Positions 7,804-16,863 of a stretch of 64,000 bases of DNA are shown piece by piece. The DNA comes from Sphingopyxis sp. USTB-05 (GTDB lineage Bacteria > Pseudomonadota > Alphaproteobacteria > Sphingomonadales > Sphingomonadaceae), in assembly GCF_023822045.1 (NCBI RefSeq), contig NZ_CP084712.1:1550001-1614000 (forward strand). Reading direction: 5' to 3'. The position numbers and the translations under genes were made by a program. How positions within the stretch are numbered: the stretch's first letter is position 1; each line of letters begins with the position of its first letter. Under the pieces are notes generated by a model. It was given only the letters and a program-made list of their open reading frames with translations, was not told the origin of the DNA and searched no databases.

Positions 7804-9258
7804 ATGAAAGCGAAACTGTCCTTCCAGTCGTCCCTTGCGAGGACCTGTCTCGGGGCCACGGCCGCAGCGGCTCTTCTTGCCCTTTCGGCTGCCTCGTTCG
7901 CGCAGGCGCCTGCCGGCGAGCCGGTCTCCAAGCTCAACGATCGCCGGCCGTTCCTCGCGCCCGGTGCGACGACGAGCGACGATCCCGTGCGCATCCCGAT
8001 GAAGCCCGTCGCCGAAACCGGCCCCGAGCTCGTTGTTCGCGGTGGGCGGCTGTTCGACGCGGTGAGCGACGGCGTCCGCCCCGCGACCGTCGTCATCCAG
8101 GGCAATCGCATCAAGGCGGTTCTGCCGCCCGATGCGACCGGCTGGGGAGCCGACGCGAAGATCATCGATGCCGCGGGCAAGACGGTGATGCCGGGGCTCA
8201 TCGACATGCATACGCACGTCACCTATCCCGACCGCGCCTCGCCGTTCGACGAGCAGGGCAGCGAAGGGGCAGGGACGCTCCGCGGTCAACGCAACCTTCG
8301 CTATTTCCTGGAGTATGGGTTCACCTCGGTCCGCGACCTGAACGGCGTCAGCAACGCGCCGTTCCTGCTCAGCCAGTGGAGCGCCGCGGACATGATCCCT
8401 GCGCCGCGCGTCTTCGCGGCGGGCTGGATCATCACTGGCACCGGCGGCCACGCGACCGAGCGTCCCTCGATCCCTAGCCATGGTCCAGATTACGCCAAGG
8501 AGGTCGACGGCCCCGACGCTTGGCGCGGCATGGTCCGCAAGGCGTTCAAAGAAGGCGCGAGCGTCATCAAGATCGCGAGCCACTTCGCGCCCGACGAGGT
8601 GCGCGCCGCGATCGAAGAGGCGCACCTGCTGGGCCTCAAGGTCACCTGTGACTGCGAGACCATCTACACCGAGATGGCGGTCGACGCTGGCATCGACATG
8701 ATCGAGCATCCGCTGCCGCGCTCGGATGCCGCGATCGCCAAGATGGCGAAGAAGAAGATCGCCGCGGTGCCGACCTTGCAGGTCTACCAGAATCTGCTCG
8801 ACCGCGCCGGCGGCTTCTACGGTTCGACGTCGCGCCGCTTCACGATGACGAGCCAGGGCAATTTCGACGAGTTCAAGAAGATGAAGGCCGCGGGCATCAT
8901 CATGGGCGTCGGCACCGACACGATCGGCGACGCGAGCCTGATGGTTCCCAACAGCTATATCGCCGAGCTCAAATGGTTCGTGCGCGGCGGCTATTCGGTC
9001 ACCGACGCCCTGAAGGCGGGAACGATCGTCAACGCGCGTCTCCTCGACATGGGCGACGAGCTCGGCAGCATCGAACCCGGCAAGCTTGCGGACATCATCA
9101 TCGTCGATGGCCGCCCCGACGAGAATCTCGACGATCTTGCGAAGGTCCAGCAGGTCATCAAGGACGGTCAGTGGCTGATCAAGGATGGCGAACTCGTCAC
9201 CCCGCGTCACGTCTCGACACCGCTCGTCAAACCCTCGCCCCCGGCGGACGTGAAGTGA
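7804..9258 (+). CDS. Secreted amidohydrolase family protein
   Basis: This is a 484-aa amidohydrolase with a signal peptide (about residues 1-34, ending AASFAQA). The ATG at 7804 is preceded by AAGGAG about 11 bases away. The N-terminal beta-sandwich and TIM-barrel metal motif is H136-T-H138 (IDMHTHVTY). The carbamylated-lysine region is probably VIKIASH. Later histidines occur in IEHPLPR, and the catalytic aspartate in GVGTDTIGD. It resembles periplasmic imidazolonepropionase-like or prolidase-like enzymes. A 113-bp gap separates it from the imidase gene, so a separate promoter is possible. It lacks the C-terminal CIA30-like domain of the other amidohydrolase in this window. Confidence 0.87.
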   Translation: MKAKLSFQSSLARTCLGATAAAALLALSAASFAQAPAGEPVSKLNDRRPFLAPGATTSDDPVRIPMKPVAETGPELVVRGGRLFDAVSDGVRPATVVIQGNRIKAVLPPDATGWGADAKIIDAAGKTVMPGLIDMHTHVTYPDRASPFDEQGSEGAGTLRGQRNLRYFLEYGFTSVRDLNGVSNAPFLLSQWSAADMIPAPRVFAAGWIITGTGGHATERPSIPSHGPDYAKEVDGPDAWRGMVRKAFKEGASVIKIASHFAPDEVRAAIEEAHLLGLKVTCDCETIYTEMAVDAGIDMIEHPLPRSDAAIAKMAKKKIAAVPTLQVYQNLLDRAGGFYGSTSRRFTMTSQGNFDEFKKMKAAGIIMGVGTDTIGDASLMVPNSYIAELKWFVRGGYSVTDALKAGTIVNARLLDMGDELGSIEPGKLADIIIVDGRPDENLDDLAKVQQVIKDGQWLIKDGELVTPRHVSTPLVKPSPPADVK

Positions 9259-9300
9259 TGCTCCGCGCGTCGCTTGCCAAAGCCTAGGGGAGGGCGCGCG

Positions 9301-10608
9301 ATGGACGCGACCGAGGCCGCCGCCGGACGTATCGAACCGACGCGCCGCGAAACCGCGCGCGCGCTCGGTTCGGCGATGATCGGCAACTGGTTCGAGCTCT
9401 TCGATTTCATCATCTACGGCTATTTCGCGGCGCAGATCGGTCATGCGATGTTCCCCGAAGCCGATCCGGTGACGATCATCCTGTCGAGCTTTGCGACCTA
9501 TGGCGTCGGCTTCGTCATGCGGCCGGTCGGCGGCGTGGTGCTCGGCCATTTCGGCGACCTTTACGGCCGCAAGAGTGCGCTCGTCTTCACCATGCTCCTC
9601 ATGGCGGGCGCCACCGGCGCCACCGGCCTCATTCCCGCCTATGCGACGATCGGGATCGCGGCGCCGATCCTGCTCGTCATTTGCCGGCTCCTCCAGGGTT
9701 TTGCCGCGGGCGGCGAATGGGGCGGGGCGACGACCTTCCTCGTCGAATATGCGCCGCCGCACCGGCGCGGCTTCTACGGCGCGCTCCAGCAGCTCAGCAC
9801 GAGCGTCGCGATCCTCTCGGCGCTCGGCACGTCGCTCCTGCTCAACGCGCTCCTCACCGAACAGCAGATGATCGACTGGGGCTGGCGCATTCCCTTCCTG
9901 CTCGGCTTCCTCGTCGCGCCGGTCGGCTTCTACCTGCGCCGCAGCGTCCGCGAGACGCCGCGCTACCGCGCCGCGAGCGAGGACCGTTCGGCTAGCCCGA
10001 TCCGCGAAGTGATCGCGCATCACCGCGGCGCGGTCGCCAATGTCTTCGGCGTCGCGATCATCTGGTGCGTCGCGGGCTATACGTTCGGCGCCTTCCTCAT
10101 CAGCTATGCGACCGAGCTTCTCCATATCGAGCGCGGCACGGTATTGCTCGCGATCACCGCCGGTACGCTCGTCAATCTCGCCGTGATCCCGCTCGCGGGG
10201 CATCTGTCGGACCGCTTCGGGCGCAAGCCCTTTCTCGTCGCGAGCGCGACAGGATTTCTGCTGCTCGTCTTTCCGCTCTTCCATGCGATGGCGAGTTTCC
10301 AGGCGCCGTGGACCATCTACGCGACGGCGATCACCGCGGGCATATTGAGCGGCCTATACAGTGGCTGCGCGCCGACCTTCCTTTGCGAACTCCTGCCGAC
10401 GCGGGTGCGCTATTCGGCGCTGTCGGTCGGCTACAATGGCGCCGTGATGCTCTTCGGCGGCTTCGCGCCCTTCATCGCCACCTTGCTCATCCAGCAGACG
10501 GGCGCGCTCGCGGCGCCCGCCTTCTACGTCATGTCGGCCGCCGCGCTGACGCTCGTCTTCCTGCTTCGACTGAAAGCGCCCGATCAGGCCACCGCGCTCG
10601 ATCGCTAG
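9301..10608 (+). CDS. MHS-family MFS transporter
   Basis: This is an inner-membrane proton symporter of 435 aa with twelve predicted helices. The opening GNWFELFDFIIYGYFAAQIG and the RPVGGVVLGHFGDLYGRK loop are signatures of the metabolite:H+ symporter (MHS) family, which includes citrate, ketoglutarate, shikimate and proline/betaine carriers. The ATG at 9301 follows a GGGGAGG ribosome-binding site; an upstream TTG in frame is ignored. It lies 42 bases after the amidohydrolase and 32 before the M14 peptidase, so it probably imports their substrate or product. Substrate cannot be assigned from the sequence. Confidence 0.9.
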   Translation: MDATEAAAGRIEPTRRETARALGSAMIGNWFELFDFIIYGYFAAQIGHAMFPEADPVTIILSSFATYGVGFVMRPVGGVVLGHFGDLYGRKSALVFTMLLMAGATGATGLIPAYATIGIAAPILLVICRLLQGFAAGGEWGGATTFLVEYAPPHRRGFYGALQQLSTSVAILSALGTSLLLNALLTEQQMIDWGWRIPFLLGFLVAPVGFYLRRSVRETPRYRAASEDRSASPIREVIAHHRGAVANVFGVAIIWCVAGYTFGAFLISYATELLHIERGTVLLAITAGTLVNLAVIPLAGHLSDRFGRKPFLVASATGFLLLVFPLFHAMASFQAPWTIYATAITAGILSGLYSGCAPTFLCELLPTRVRYSALSVGYNGAVMLFGGFAPFIATLLIQQTGALAAPAFYVMSAAALTLVFLLRLKAPDQATALDR

Positions 10609-10640
10609 CCGCCAACAACCAACCAAGAGGGTCCCGACTT

Positions 10641-13424
10641 ATGAAACGACTGGCCGCTGCCGCCGCCTTCGCGTGGCTGATGACGACGAGCGCCGCGATC
10701 GCAGGTCCCGTCCCGACGCCGAAGGAGGTGCTCGGGCACGACATGGGCGAGGACCGCTATGTCGCGAGCTACAGCGAGACCGCGATCTACTGGAAGCGGC
10801 TCGCCGAGGTCAGCGACCGGATCAAGCTCGTCGATATCGGCCCGACCGTCGAGAAAAGGCGCCAGCTCATGGCGATCGTCTCGTCGCCCGAGAATCTCGC
10901 GATGCTCGACAAATATAAGGACATCTCGGAGCGGCTTGGCCGCGCCGAAGGGCTGACCGACGAGCAGGCGCGCGCGCTCGCCGCCGAAGGCAAGGCGGTG
11001 ATCTGGGTCGATGGCGGCATCCATGCAAGCGAGACACTGACCCATTCGGCGATCATCCAGCAGGTCTACGACCTTGTGAACAGCGACGACGCCGAGGCGA
11101 AGCGCATCCGAGACAATGTCATCATCCTCTTCGTCGCGAACAATCCGGACGGCCAGGAGCTCGTCGCCAACTGGTATATGCGGATCAAGGATCCGGCGAA
11201 ACGCGAGGCGGGCTTCGAAAGCCTGCCCAAGCTCTACCACGCCTATGTCGGCCACGATAACAATCGCGATTTCTACATGGCCGAGATGCCCGAGACGCAG
11301 AATATCACCCGCGTCCTCTTCCGCGACTGGCGTCCGCAGGTCGTGCTCAACCAGCATCAGACCGGCCCCGCCGGAACGGTCGTCTTCATTCCGCCCTTCC
11401 GCGACCCGTTCAACTTCAACTTCGATCCGCTCGTGATGACGAGCCTCGAGGAAGTGGGGGCGGCGATGCAATCGCGTCTCCTCGCCGAGGGCAAGCGCGG
11501 CGGCACGTCGCGCGATGGCGCGCATTACGACACCTGGTACAATGGCAACCTCCGTTCAATCTCCTATTTCCACAATGCGATCGGCATCCTCACCGAGACG
11601 ATCGGCAAGCCCGTTCCGATCGATATCGAGCTCGTCCCCGAGCGCCAGCTCCCGGGCAACAACCAGCCGGCGCCGATCGCGCCGCAGAAATGGCATATCG
11701 GCCAGTCGCTCGAATATAGCATGTCGATCAACCGCGCGGTGCTGAGCTATGCCGCGGCGAACCGCGAGAAGCTGCTCTTCAACATCTACCGGATGGGCGC
11801 GAACAGCATCGCGCGCGGCAGCGAGGACAGTTGGACGATGACGCCGACGCGCATCGCCGAGATGCACGCCGCCTCGGCCGCGACCGGCGCCAAGCCCGTC
11901 GCGACCCGCACCCGCGGCAGCAGCTCGATCGATCCCCGCTTCTACGACGCGGTCATGAAGAACCCGGCGAACCGCGACGCGCGCGCCTATGTCATCGATC
12001 CCGGCCAGCGCGACTATCCGACCGCGATCCGCTTCCTCAACGCGCTGATCAAGCTCGGCGTCGACGTCGACCGCGCGAGCGCGCCGTTCACCGCCAACGG
12101 CAAGTCCTGGCCGGCGGGCACCTATTTCGTGCGCACCGCGCAGGCCTATCGCCCGCATATCCTCGATATGTTCGAGCCCCAGGATTACCCTGAGAATTTC
12201 GAATATCCGGGCGGTCCGCCGATCCCGCCCGCCGACGCGACGGGCTATACCCCGGCCTTCCAGATGGGTGTCGGCTTCGAGCGCGTGCTCGATCCGCTCG
12301 ACGTGCCCTCCGAGCGCCTCTCGACCCTGCTCGCGACCGCGCCGGGCAAGATCGTCGGCGAGGGGAAGGCGGGCTATCTCGTCGGGCATGGCGCGAACAA
12401 CAGCTTCATCCTCTCGAACCGGCTCCTGAAAGCGGGTGTCCCCGTCTCCTGGCTCGCCGATCCGGTGGCGGTGGCGGGCGGCCCGGCCGAAACCGGCGCG
12501 CTCTGGGTTCCCGCGAACCCGGCGGCCGCGCGTATCGTCGAGACAGCGGCGACCGAACTCGGGCTCGACGTCGAACGCGCCGTAGCAGCGCCTGCGGGCG
12601 ACCGGACTGCGATGAAGCGGCCGCGCATCGCGCTCGTCGATATTTACGGCGGGCTCATGCCGACCGGATGGATGCGCTGGATCTTCGACCAGCATGAATT
12701 CTCCTTCACCATCGTGCGGCCGCAGCAGCTCGATGCCGGCAAGCTGCGCAAGGATTTCGACGTCGTGATCCTCCCGCATGCCGCCTTCCAGCTCCAGGAA
12801 GGCCGCGCGAGCGGCGACGGCATGTTCCGCGGTCGCGGCGACGACAAGCAGCCCAAGCCCGAAGAAATCCCCGCCGAATATCGCGGCTGGCTCGGGACGG
12901 TGACGAGCGCGAAGACGATCCCGGCGCTGAAGGCCTTCGTCGAGGACGGCGGCTCGCTGATCGCGATGGGCGGCTCGGCGCAGGCGGTGGCGCAGGCAAT
13001 GGACCTGCCGGTCGAGGATGCGGTGGCTGAGACGGTCGACGGCAAGACCGCGCGTCCGCCTCGCAGCAAATTCTATGTGCCGGGCGCGCTGGTCGAGGCG
13101 TCGGTCGATCGCGCGTCGCCCTTTGCGTACGGCATGCCCGAAAAGGTCGATCTCTTCTTCGACGACAGCCCGGTGTGGAAGCTGAAGCCGGGTGCGACGG
13201 GCGTCCAGGTGCCGGTGCGCTTTACCGGCGTGCCGAAGCTCAAGAGCGGCTGGGCGCACGGGCTCGACCGGCTCGACGGAAGCGCGGCGATCGTCGAGGT
13301 CGATCGCGGCAAGGGCCGCGTCGTCCTGATCGGTCCCGAGGTTGCGCTCCGCGCGCAGACGCATGGCGCCTTCAAGCTCCTGTTCAACGCCATCTATCTG
13401 GGCGCTGGCCATGGCAAGCGCTGA
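10641..13424 (+). CDS. Secreted M14 family zinc carboxypeptidase
   Basis: This is a 927-aa M14 (carboxypeptidase A-like) metallopeptidase with a signal peptide (residues 1-21, ending SAAIAG). The zinc motif HxxE is H128-A-S-E131 in GGIHASE. The third ligand is H239 in LNQHQTG, and the catalytic glutamate is E319 in GILTETIG, so the active site is intact. It is far longer than the roughly 300-aa catalytic domain; the region from about residue 450 to 927 is a large accessory part found in bacterial M14 proteins of this size. Proline-rich and YPENFEYPGG-type stretches mark the linker. Located in the periplasm, it could trim peptides for uptake by the adjacent MHS carrier. Substrate unproven. Confidence 0.88.
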   Translation: MKRLAAAAAFAWLMTTSAAIAGPVPTPKEVLGHDMGEDRYVASYSETAIYWKRLAEVSDRIKLVDIGPTVEKRRQLMAIVSSPENLAMLDKYKDISERLGRAEGLTDEQARALAAEGKAVIWVDGGIHASETLTHSAIIQQVYDLVNSDDAEAKRIRDNVIILFVANNPDGQELVANWYMRIKDPAKREAGFESLPKLYHAYVGHDNNRDFYMAEMPETQNITRVLFRDWRPQVVLNQHQTGPAGTVVFIPPFRDPFNFNFDPLVMTSLEEVGAAMQSRLLAEGKRGGTSRDGAHYDTWYNGNLRSISYFHNAIGILTETIGKPVPIDIELVPERQLPGNNQPAPIAPQKWHIGQSLEYSMSINRAVLSYAAANREKLLFNIYRMGANSIARGSEDSWTMTPTRIAEMHAASAATGAKPVATRTRGSSSIDPRFYDAVMKNPANRDARAYVIDPGQRDYPTAIRFLNALIKLGVDVDRASAPFTANGKSWPAGTYFVRTAQAYRPHILDMFEPQDYPENFEYPGGPPIPPADATGYTPAFQMGVGFERVLDPLDVPSERLSTLLATAPGKIVGEGKAGYLVGHGANNSFILSNRLLKAGVPVSWLADPVAVAGGPAETGALWVPANPAAARIVETAATELGLDVERAVAAPAGDRTAMKRPRIALVDIYGGLMPTGWMRWIFDQHEFSFTIVRPQQLDAGKLRKDFDVVILPHAAFQLQEGRASGDGMFRGRGDDKQPKPEEIPAEYRGWLGTVTSAKTIPALKAFVEDGGSLIAMGGSAQAVAQAMDLPVEDAVAETVDGKTARPPRSKFYVPGALVEASVDRASPFAYGMPEKVDLFFDDSPVWKLKPGATGVQVPVRFTGVPKLKSGWAHGLDRLDGSAAIVEVDRGKGRVVLIGPEVALRAQTHGAFKLLFNAIYLGAGHGKR

Positions 13425-14316
13425 GGCGAAGACCAGGGCGCGCGCGGCAGGACGCAGCGAGACCTCCGCGGCGCCAGCGCGGGATGCGGGCGCGCCCGCG
13501 AAGCGCGCGCATGCGCTGCAGGATCTGAGTTGGCCCGAGTTTCGGGACCGGCTCGCCGGCAATCCCCCGATCCTGCTTCCGCTCGGCAGCCAGGAGCAGC
13601 AGGGGCCGCACGCGCCGATGGGCGATTATGTCCTCGCCGAACGGCTCGCGCTCGCGGCCGCCGAACGCGCGGGCGCAATCTGCGCGCCGGTGCTGCCGTT
13701 CGGACATGCGGATTTCTTCCGCGGCGCGGCGGGCGGCATTCAGCTTCGTGCTTCCACTTTCTCGATGATCCTCGAGGATATGGTCACCGCCTTTCTCGAC
13801 CATGGCCTCAGCCATATCGTCATCTGCAACGGCCATTCGACGAACGCGCCGCTGATCGCGCAGGTCGCGCAGAAGCTGAGGGCCGAGCGCGGCGTCATGA
13901 TCGCCTCGCTCAATCTCTGGCGCATGATCCCCGACAGCCTCTGGGAGGAGGTTCATGGCGCGGGCAGCGCGCGCGCGCGCGGCCATGGCGCCGATCCCGT
14001 CACCTCGGTCGGTCTCCATCTCACCCCCGAACTGATGCGCATGGGTGCGGCGCGCCCGGCGATGCGTTCGAACGCCTTCGGCCTGCCGACGACGAGCCTC
14101 TTTGCAGGCGTCACCTTCGGCGGGTTCGAGGTCGGGCTCCCGCTCGACGTGACCGAGGTCGCGTCGAACGGCGTGGGAGCGGGCGATCCGACCCTTGCGT
14201 CGGCCGAGGCCGGCGCGCGCTTCTCCGAATGGATCGTCGCGGCGATCACCGACTTCGTCACGCATTTCCGGCGCTGCGATCCGGCACGGCCGCACCTCGG
14301 ACCCGAACCGGCATGA
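13411..14316 (+). CDS. Creatininase family amidohydrolase
   Basis: This is a 301-aa member of the creatinine amidohydrolase family. Metal-ligand residues are visible: E62 and H67 in QEQQGPHAPMGD, D72, and H142 in CNGHSTN (the family usually shows NGHGGN). The ATG at 13411 overlaps the M14 gene by 14 bases, and the stop overlaps the next gene as ATGA. The first 35 residues are Ala/Arg-rich and lie outside the conserved domain. Creatininase homologues also act on mycofactocin precursors and formamide-type intermediates, so creatinine itself need not be the substrate. Its coupling to hydrolases upstream and to sulfur genes downstream is unusual. Confidence 0.87.
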   Translation: MASAEAKTRARAAGRSETSAAPARDAGAPAKRAHALQDLSWPEFRDRLAGNPPILLPLGSQEQQGPHAPMGDYVLAERLALAAAERAGAICAPVLPFGHADFFRGAAGGIQLRASTFSMILEDMVTAFLDHGLSHIVICNGHSTNAPLIAQVAQKLRAERGVMIASLNLWRMIPDSLWEEVHGAGSARARGHGADPVTSVGLHLTPELMRMGAARPAMRSNAFGLPTTSLFAGVTFGGFEVGLPLDVTEVASNGVGAGDPTLASAEAGARFSEWIVAAITDFVTHFRRCDPARPHLGPEPA

Positions 14317-15242
14317 GCGAACCGATGGCAGACAGGGCATTGGCGGCCGCCCACGCGCAGCTACTCGGGGCGGCGAAGGGCGCGGCGGCGGTGCGCGCCT
14401 TCTTCGATCCCGCGACCTCGACCATCTCCTATGTCGTCCACGATCCCGCGACGATGCGCGGTGCTGTGATCGACAGCGTCCTCGATTTCGATGCCGCGTC
14501 GGGCAGGACGTCGACCGCGTCGGCGGAAGCGATCGTCGCCTATGTGCAAGGCGCCGGCATCGCTATCGACTGGCTTCTCGAGACGCACGCGCATGCCGAC
14601 CATCTCTCGGCCGCGCCCTGGCTTGCCAAGATCCTCGGCGGCACCATCGCGATCGGCGAGTATATTCGCGACGTCCAGGCGGTGTTCGGCGACATCTTCA
14701 ACGCCGGGGCGAGCTTCCGCCGCGACGGCTCGGACTTTGGCCGGCTGTTCGCCGACGGCGAGCGCTTCGCGATCGGCGGCTTGCCGGTGACCGTGCTTCA
14801 TGTGCCGGGGCATACGCCTGCGTGCGTCGCCTATGTCATCGGCGACGTCGTTTTTGTCGGCGATACGATGTTCATGCCCGACTATGGTTCGGCGCGTGCC
14901 GACTTTCCGGGCGGCGACGCCGCACAGCTCTTCCGCTCGCTGCGGCGCATCCTCGACCTTCCGGCGGAAACGCCGCTCTTCATGTGCCACGATTATCTGA
15001 GCGCGGAGCGCAACGAGCATCGCTGGGAGGCGACGGTCGGCGAGCAGCGCGCGGGCAATGTCCATGCGCGCGACGGGATTTCGGAGGACGAGTTCGTCGC
15101 CCGGCGGCGCGCGCGCGACGCGGGGCTCTCGATGCCCGCGCTGCTGCTCCCTGCGGTGCAGGTCAACATGCGCGGCGGGCGGCTGCCGCCCGCCGAGGAT
15201 AACGGCGTCGCCTACCTCAAGATACCGGTCGACCGGCTGTAG
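14313..15242 (+). CDS. MBL-fold persulfide dioxygenase-like hydrolase (ETHE1/Blh type)
   Basis: This is a 309-aa metallo-beta-lactamase-fold enzyme. H92xH94xD96H97 in THAHADHLSAAPWL, GHTPACVAY with the next histidine, and VGDTMFMPDYGSARADFPGG are hallmarks of persulfide dioxygenases, which oxidise glutathione persulfide to sulfite. It starts at 14313 with an ATGA overlap with the creatininase gene. The next gene encodes a phosphatase/rhodanese-like domain fused to sulfide:quinone reductase, followed by a TSUP exporter. This is the classic sulfide-detoxification set known from bigR-blh operons, but without a BigR regulator here. A beta-lactamase function is unlikely. Confidence 0.88.
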   Translation: MSEPMADRALAAAHAQLLGAAKGAAAVRAFFDPATSTISYVVHDPATMRGAVIDSVLDFDAASGRTSTASAEAIVAYVQGAGIAIDWLLETHAHADHLSAAPWLAKILGGTIAIGEYIRDVQAVFGDIFNAGASFRRDGSDFGRLFADGERFAIGGLPVTVLHVPGHTPACVAYVIGDVVFVGDTMFMPDYGSARADFPGGDAAQLFRSLRRILDLPAETPLFMCHDYLSAERNEHRWEATVGEQRAGNVHARDGISEDEFVARRRARDAGLSMPALLLPAVQVNMRGGRLPPAEDNGVAYLKIPVDRL

Positions 15243-15282
15243 GCGCCGGCGGCCCGTAGGCCCCCTGACGAACGGAGAGATT

Positions 15283-16863
15283 ATGAGCATCAGGACCCTG
15301 ACCCCCACGCTTCGCGTGTCGCCGCAGATCGATCCGGCCGATGTTGCGGGGCTTGCCGCTTCGGGCTTTCGCGCGATCATCTGCAATCGCCCCGACGGCG
15401 AAGAAGCGGGTCAGCCTGCCGCGTCTGCCATCGCGGCGGCGGCCGAGGCCCATGGCCTGCGCTTTGTGCATATCCCCGTCGTCTCGGGACGGATCGGGGA
15501 GGGCGATGCCGCGGCGATGGCGCGCGCGCTCGCCGAACTGCCCGCGCCGGTCCTTGCCTATTGCCGCTCGGGCGCACGGTCCGAGCAGCTCGCCGGAATG
15601 GCGGCCGCACGCGGCAGCGACGGCGGGACGGCTCGCTACGATATCGTCGTGATCGGCGGCGGGAGCGCGGGGATTGCAGCCGCTGCGAGCATCCTGCGCC
15701 GCCGTCCGGGTGTGTCGCTCGCGATCGTCGAGCCGAATGAGGATCATTATTACCAGCCCGGCTTCACGATGGTCGGCGGCGGCATATTCGCGGCCGAGGC
15801 GACGCGGCGGGGCGAGGAGGGGCTGATCCCCGCAGGCGCCGAATGGATCCGCGGCGCCGCGGCGTCCTTCGATCCCGCAGCCGACCGGGTCACACTCGCC
15901 GACGGGCGCGTGCTCGGCTATGGCGCGCTCATCGTCTGCCCCGGGCTGAAACTCGACTGGGACGCCATCCCGGGGCTTGCCGAGGCACTCGGCGCCGATG
16001 GCGTGACGTCCAATTATCGCTACGATCTCGCGCCCTATACCGATCGGCTCGTGCGACGGTTCCGCGGCGGGCGGGCGCTGTTCACGCAGCCGCCGATGCC
16101 GATCAAATGTGCGGGCGCGCCGCAGAAGGCGATGTATCTCTCCTGTCATCGCTGGGAACGCGCCGGACTGCTCGGCCAGGCCGATGTCCAGTTTCATACC
16201 GCAACCCCGTCGCTGTTCGGGGTCGCGGCCTATGTGCCCGCGCTCGAGGCCTATATCGCGCGCTACGGCGTCGATCTGCAGCTCGAATCGCGGCTCGTCT
16301 CGGTCGACGGTCCGGCAAAGGTCGCGCTGTTCGAGCAGCGCCGCGGCGACACGGTCCGCCGGGTCGAGGAACGCTTCGACATGATCCATGTCGTGCCGCC
16401 GCAGGTCGCCCCCGAGTTCATCGCGTCGAGCCCGCTCGCGGCGCCTTCGGGCTTTGTCGCGGTCGATGAGGCGACGCTCCGCCACAGCGTTTACGCCAAT
16501 ATCTTCGCGCTCGGGGACGTCGCGGCCACGACCAATGCGAAGACCGCTGCCGCCGCACGCAAGCAGGCCCCGGTCGTCGCGCTCAACGCGCTCGCGGCGC
16601 TCGACGGCGCCGCGCCGGTCGCCGCCTATGACGGCTATGGGAGCTGTCCGCTCACCGTCGAGGCCGGGCGGATCGTCCTTGCCGAATTCGGCTATGGCGG
16701 CAAATTGCTGCCGACCTTCCCCAAGTGGCTGATCGAGGGCACGCGGCCGTCGCGTCTCTCCTGGCTCCTCAAGGAGAAGATCCTTCCGACCGTCTACTGG
16801 AACGGCATGCTTCGCGGCCGCGAATGGCTCGCGGCGCCCGCGCCGCTTGGTTCGGGCGGGTGA
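15283..16863 (+). CDS. DSP/TIGR01244-type sulfur transferase fused to sulfide:quinone oxidoreductase
   Basis: This is a 526-aa two-domain protein. Residues 1-112 form a TIGR01244 dual-specificity-phosphatase-like domain with the CX5R loop C94-RSGA-R99. From about residue 118 an FAD-dependent oxidoreductase begins (GGGSAG, 125-130) that matches type II sulfide:quinone oxidoreductases: PIKCAGAPQK, NIFALGD, TNAKTAAAARKQAP and YDGYGSCPL. The enzyme would oxidise sulfide at the membrane and pass sulfane sulfur on. Oddity: the flavin-binding GD segment reads GDVAATTNAK, lacking the cysteine found there in human SQOR (GDC). The ATG at 15283 follows ACGGAGAGA. Its stop overlaps the next gene's start (GTGA). 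Confidence 0.87.
   Translation: MSIRTLTPTLRVSPQIDPADVAGLAASGFRAIICNRPDGEEAGQPAASAIAAAAEAHGLRFVHIPVVSGRIGEGDAAAMARALAELPAPVLAYCRSGARSEQLAGMAAARGSDGGTARYDIVVIGGGSAGIAAAASILRRRPGVSLAIVEPNEDHYYQPGFTMVGGGIFAAEATRRGEEGLIPAGAEWIRGAAASFDPAADRVTLADGRVLGYGALIVCPGLKLDWDAIPGLAEALGADGVTSNYRYDLAPYTDRLVRRFRGGRALFTQPPMPIKCAGAPQKAMYLSCHRWERAGLLGQADVQFHTATPSLFGVAAYVPALEAYIARYGVDLQLESRLVSVDGPAKVALFEQRRGDTVRRVEERFDMIHVVPPQVAPEFIASSPLAAPSGFVAVDEATLRHSVYANIFALGDVAATTNAKTAAAARKQAPVVALNALAALDGAAPVAAYDGYGSCPLTVEAGRIVLAEFGYGGKLLPTFPKWLIEGTRPSRLSWLLKEKILPTVYWNGMLRGREWLAAPAPLGSGG

Noticed and set aside
7783..10284. Long minus-strand open frame of about 833 codons
   Set aside because: Antisense to the amidohydrolase and MHS transporter, both with clear family motifs; the antisense product is low-complexity and charged.
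14313..15242. MBL-fold protein as a beta-lactamase or resistance gene
   Set aside because: Motifs and neighbours (SQR fusion, TSUP) fit a persulfide dioxygenase, and it has no signal peptide.
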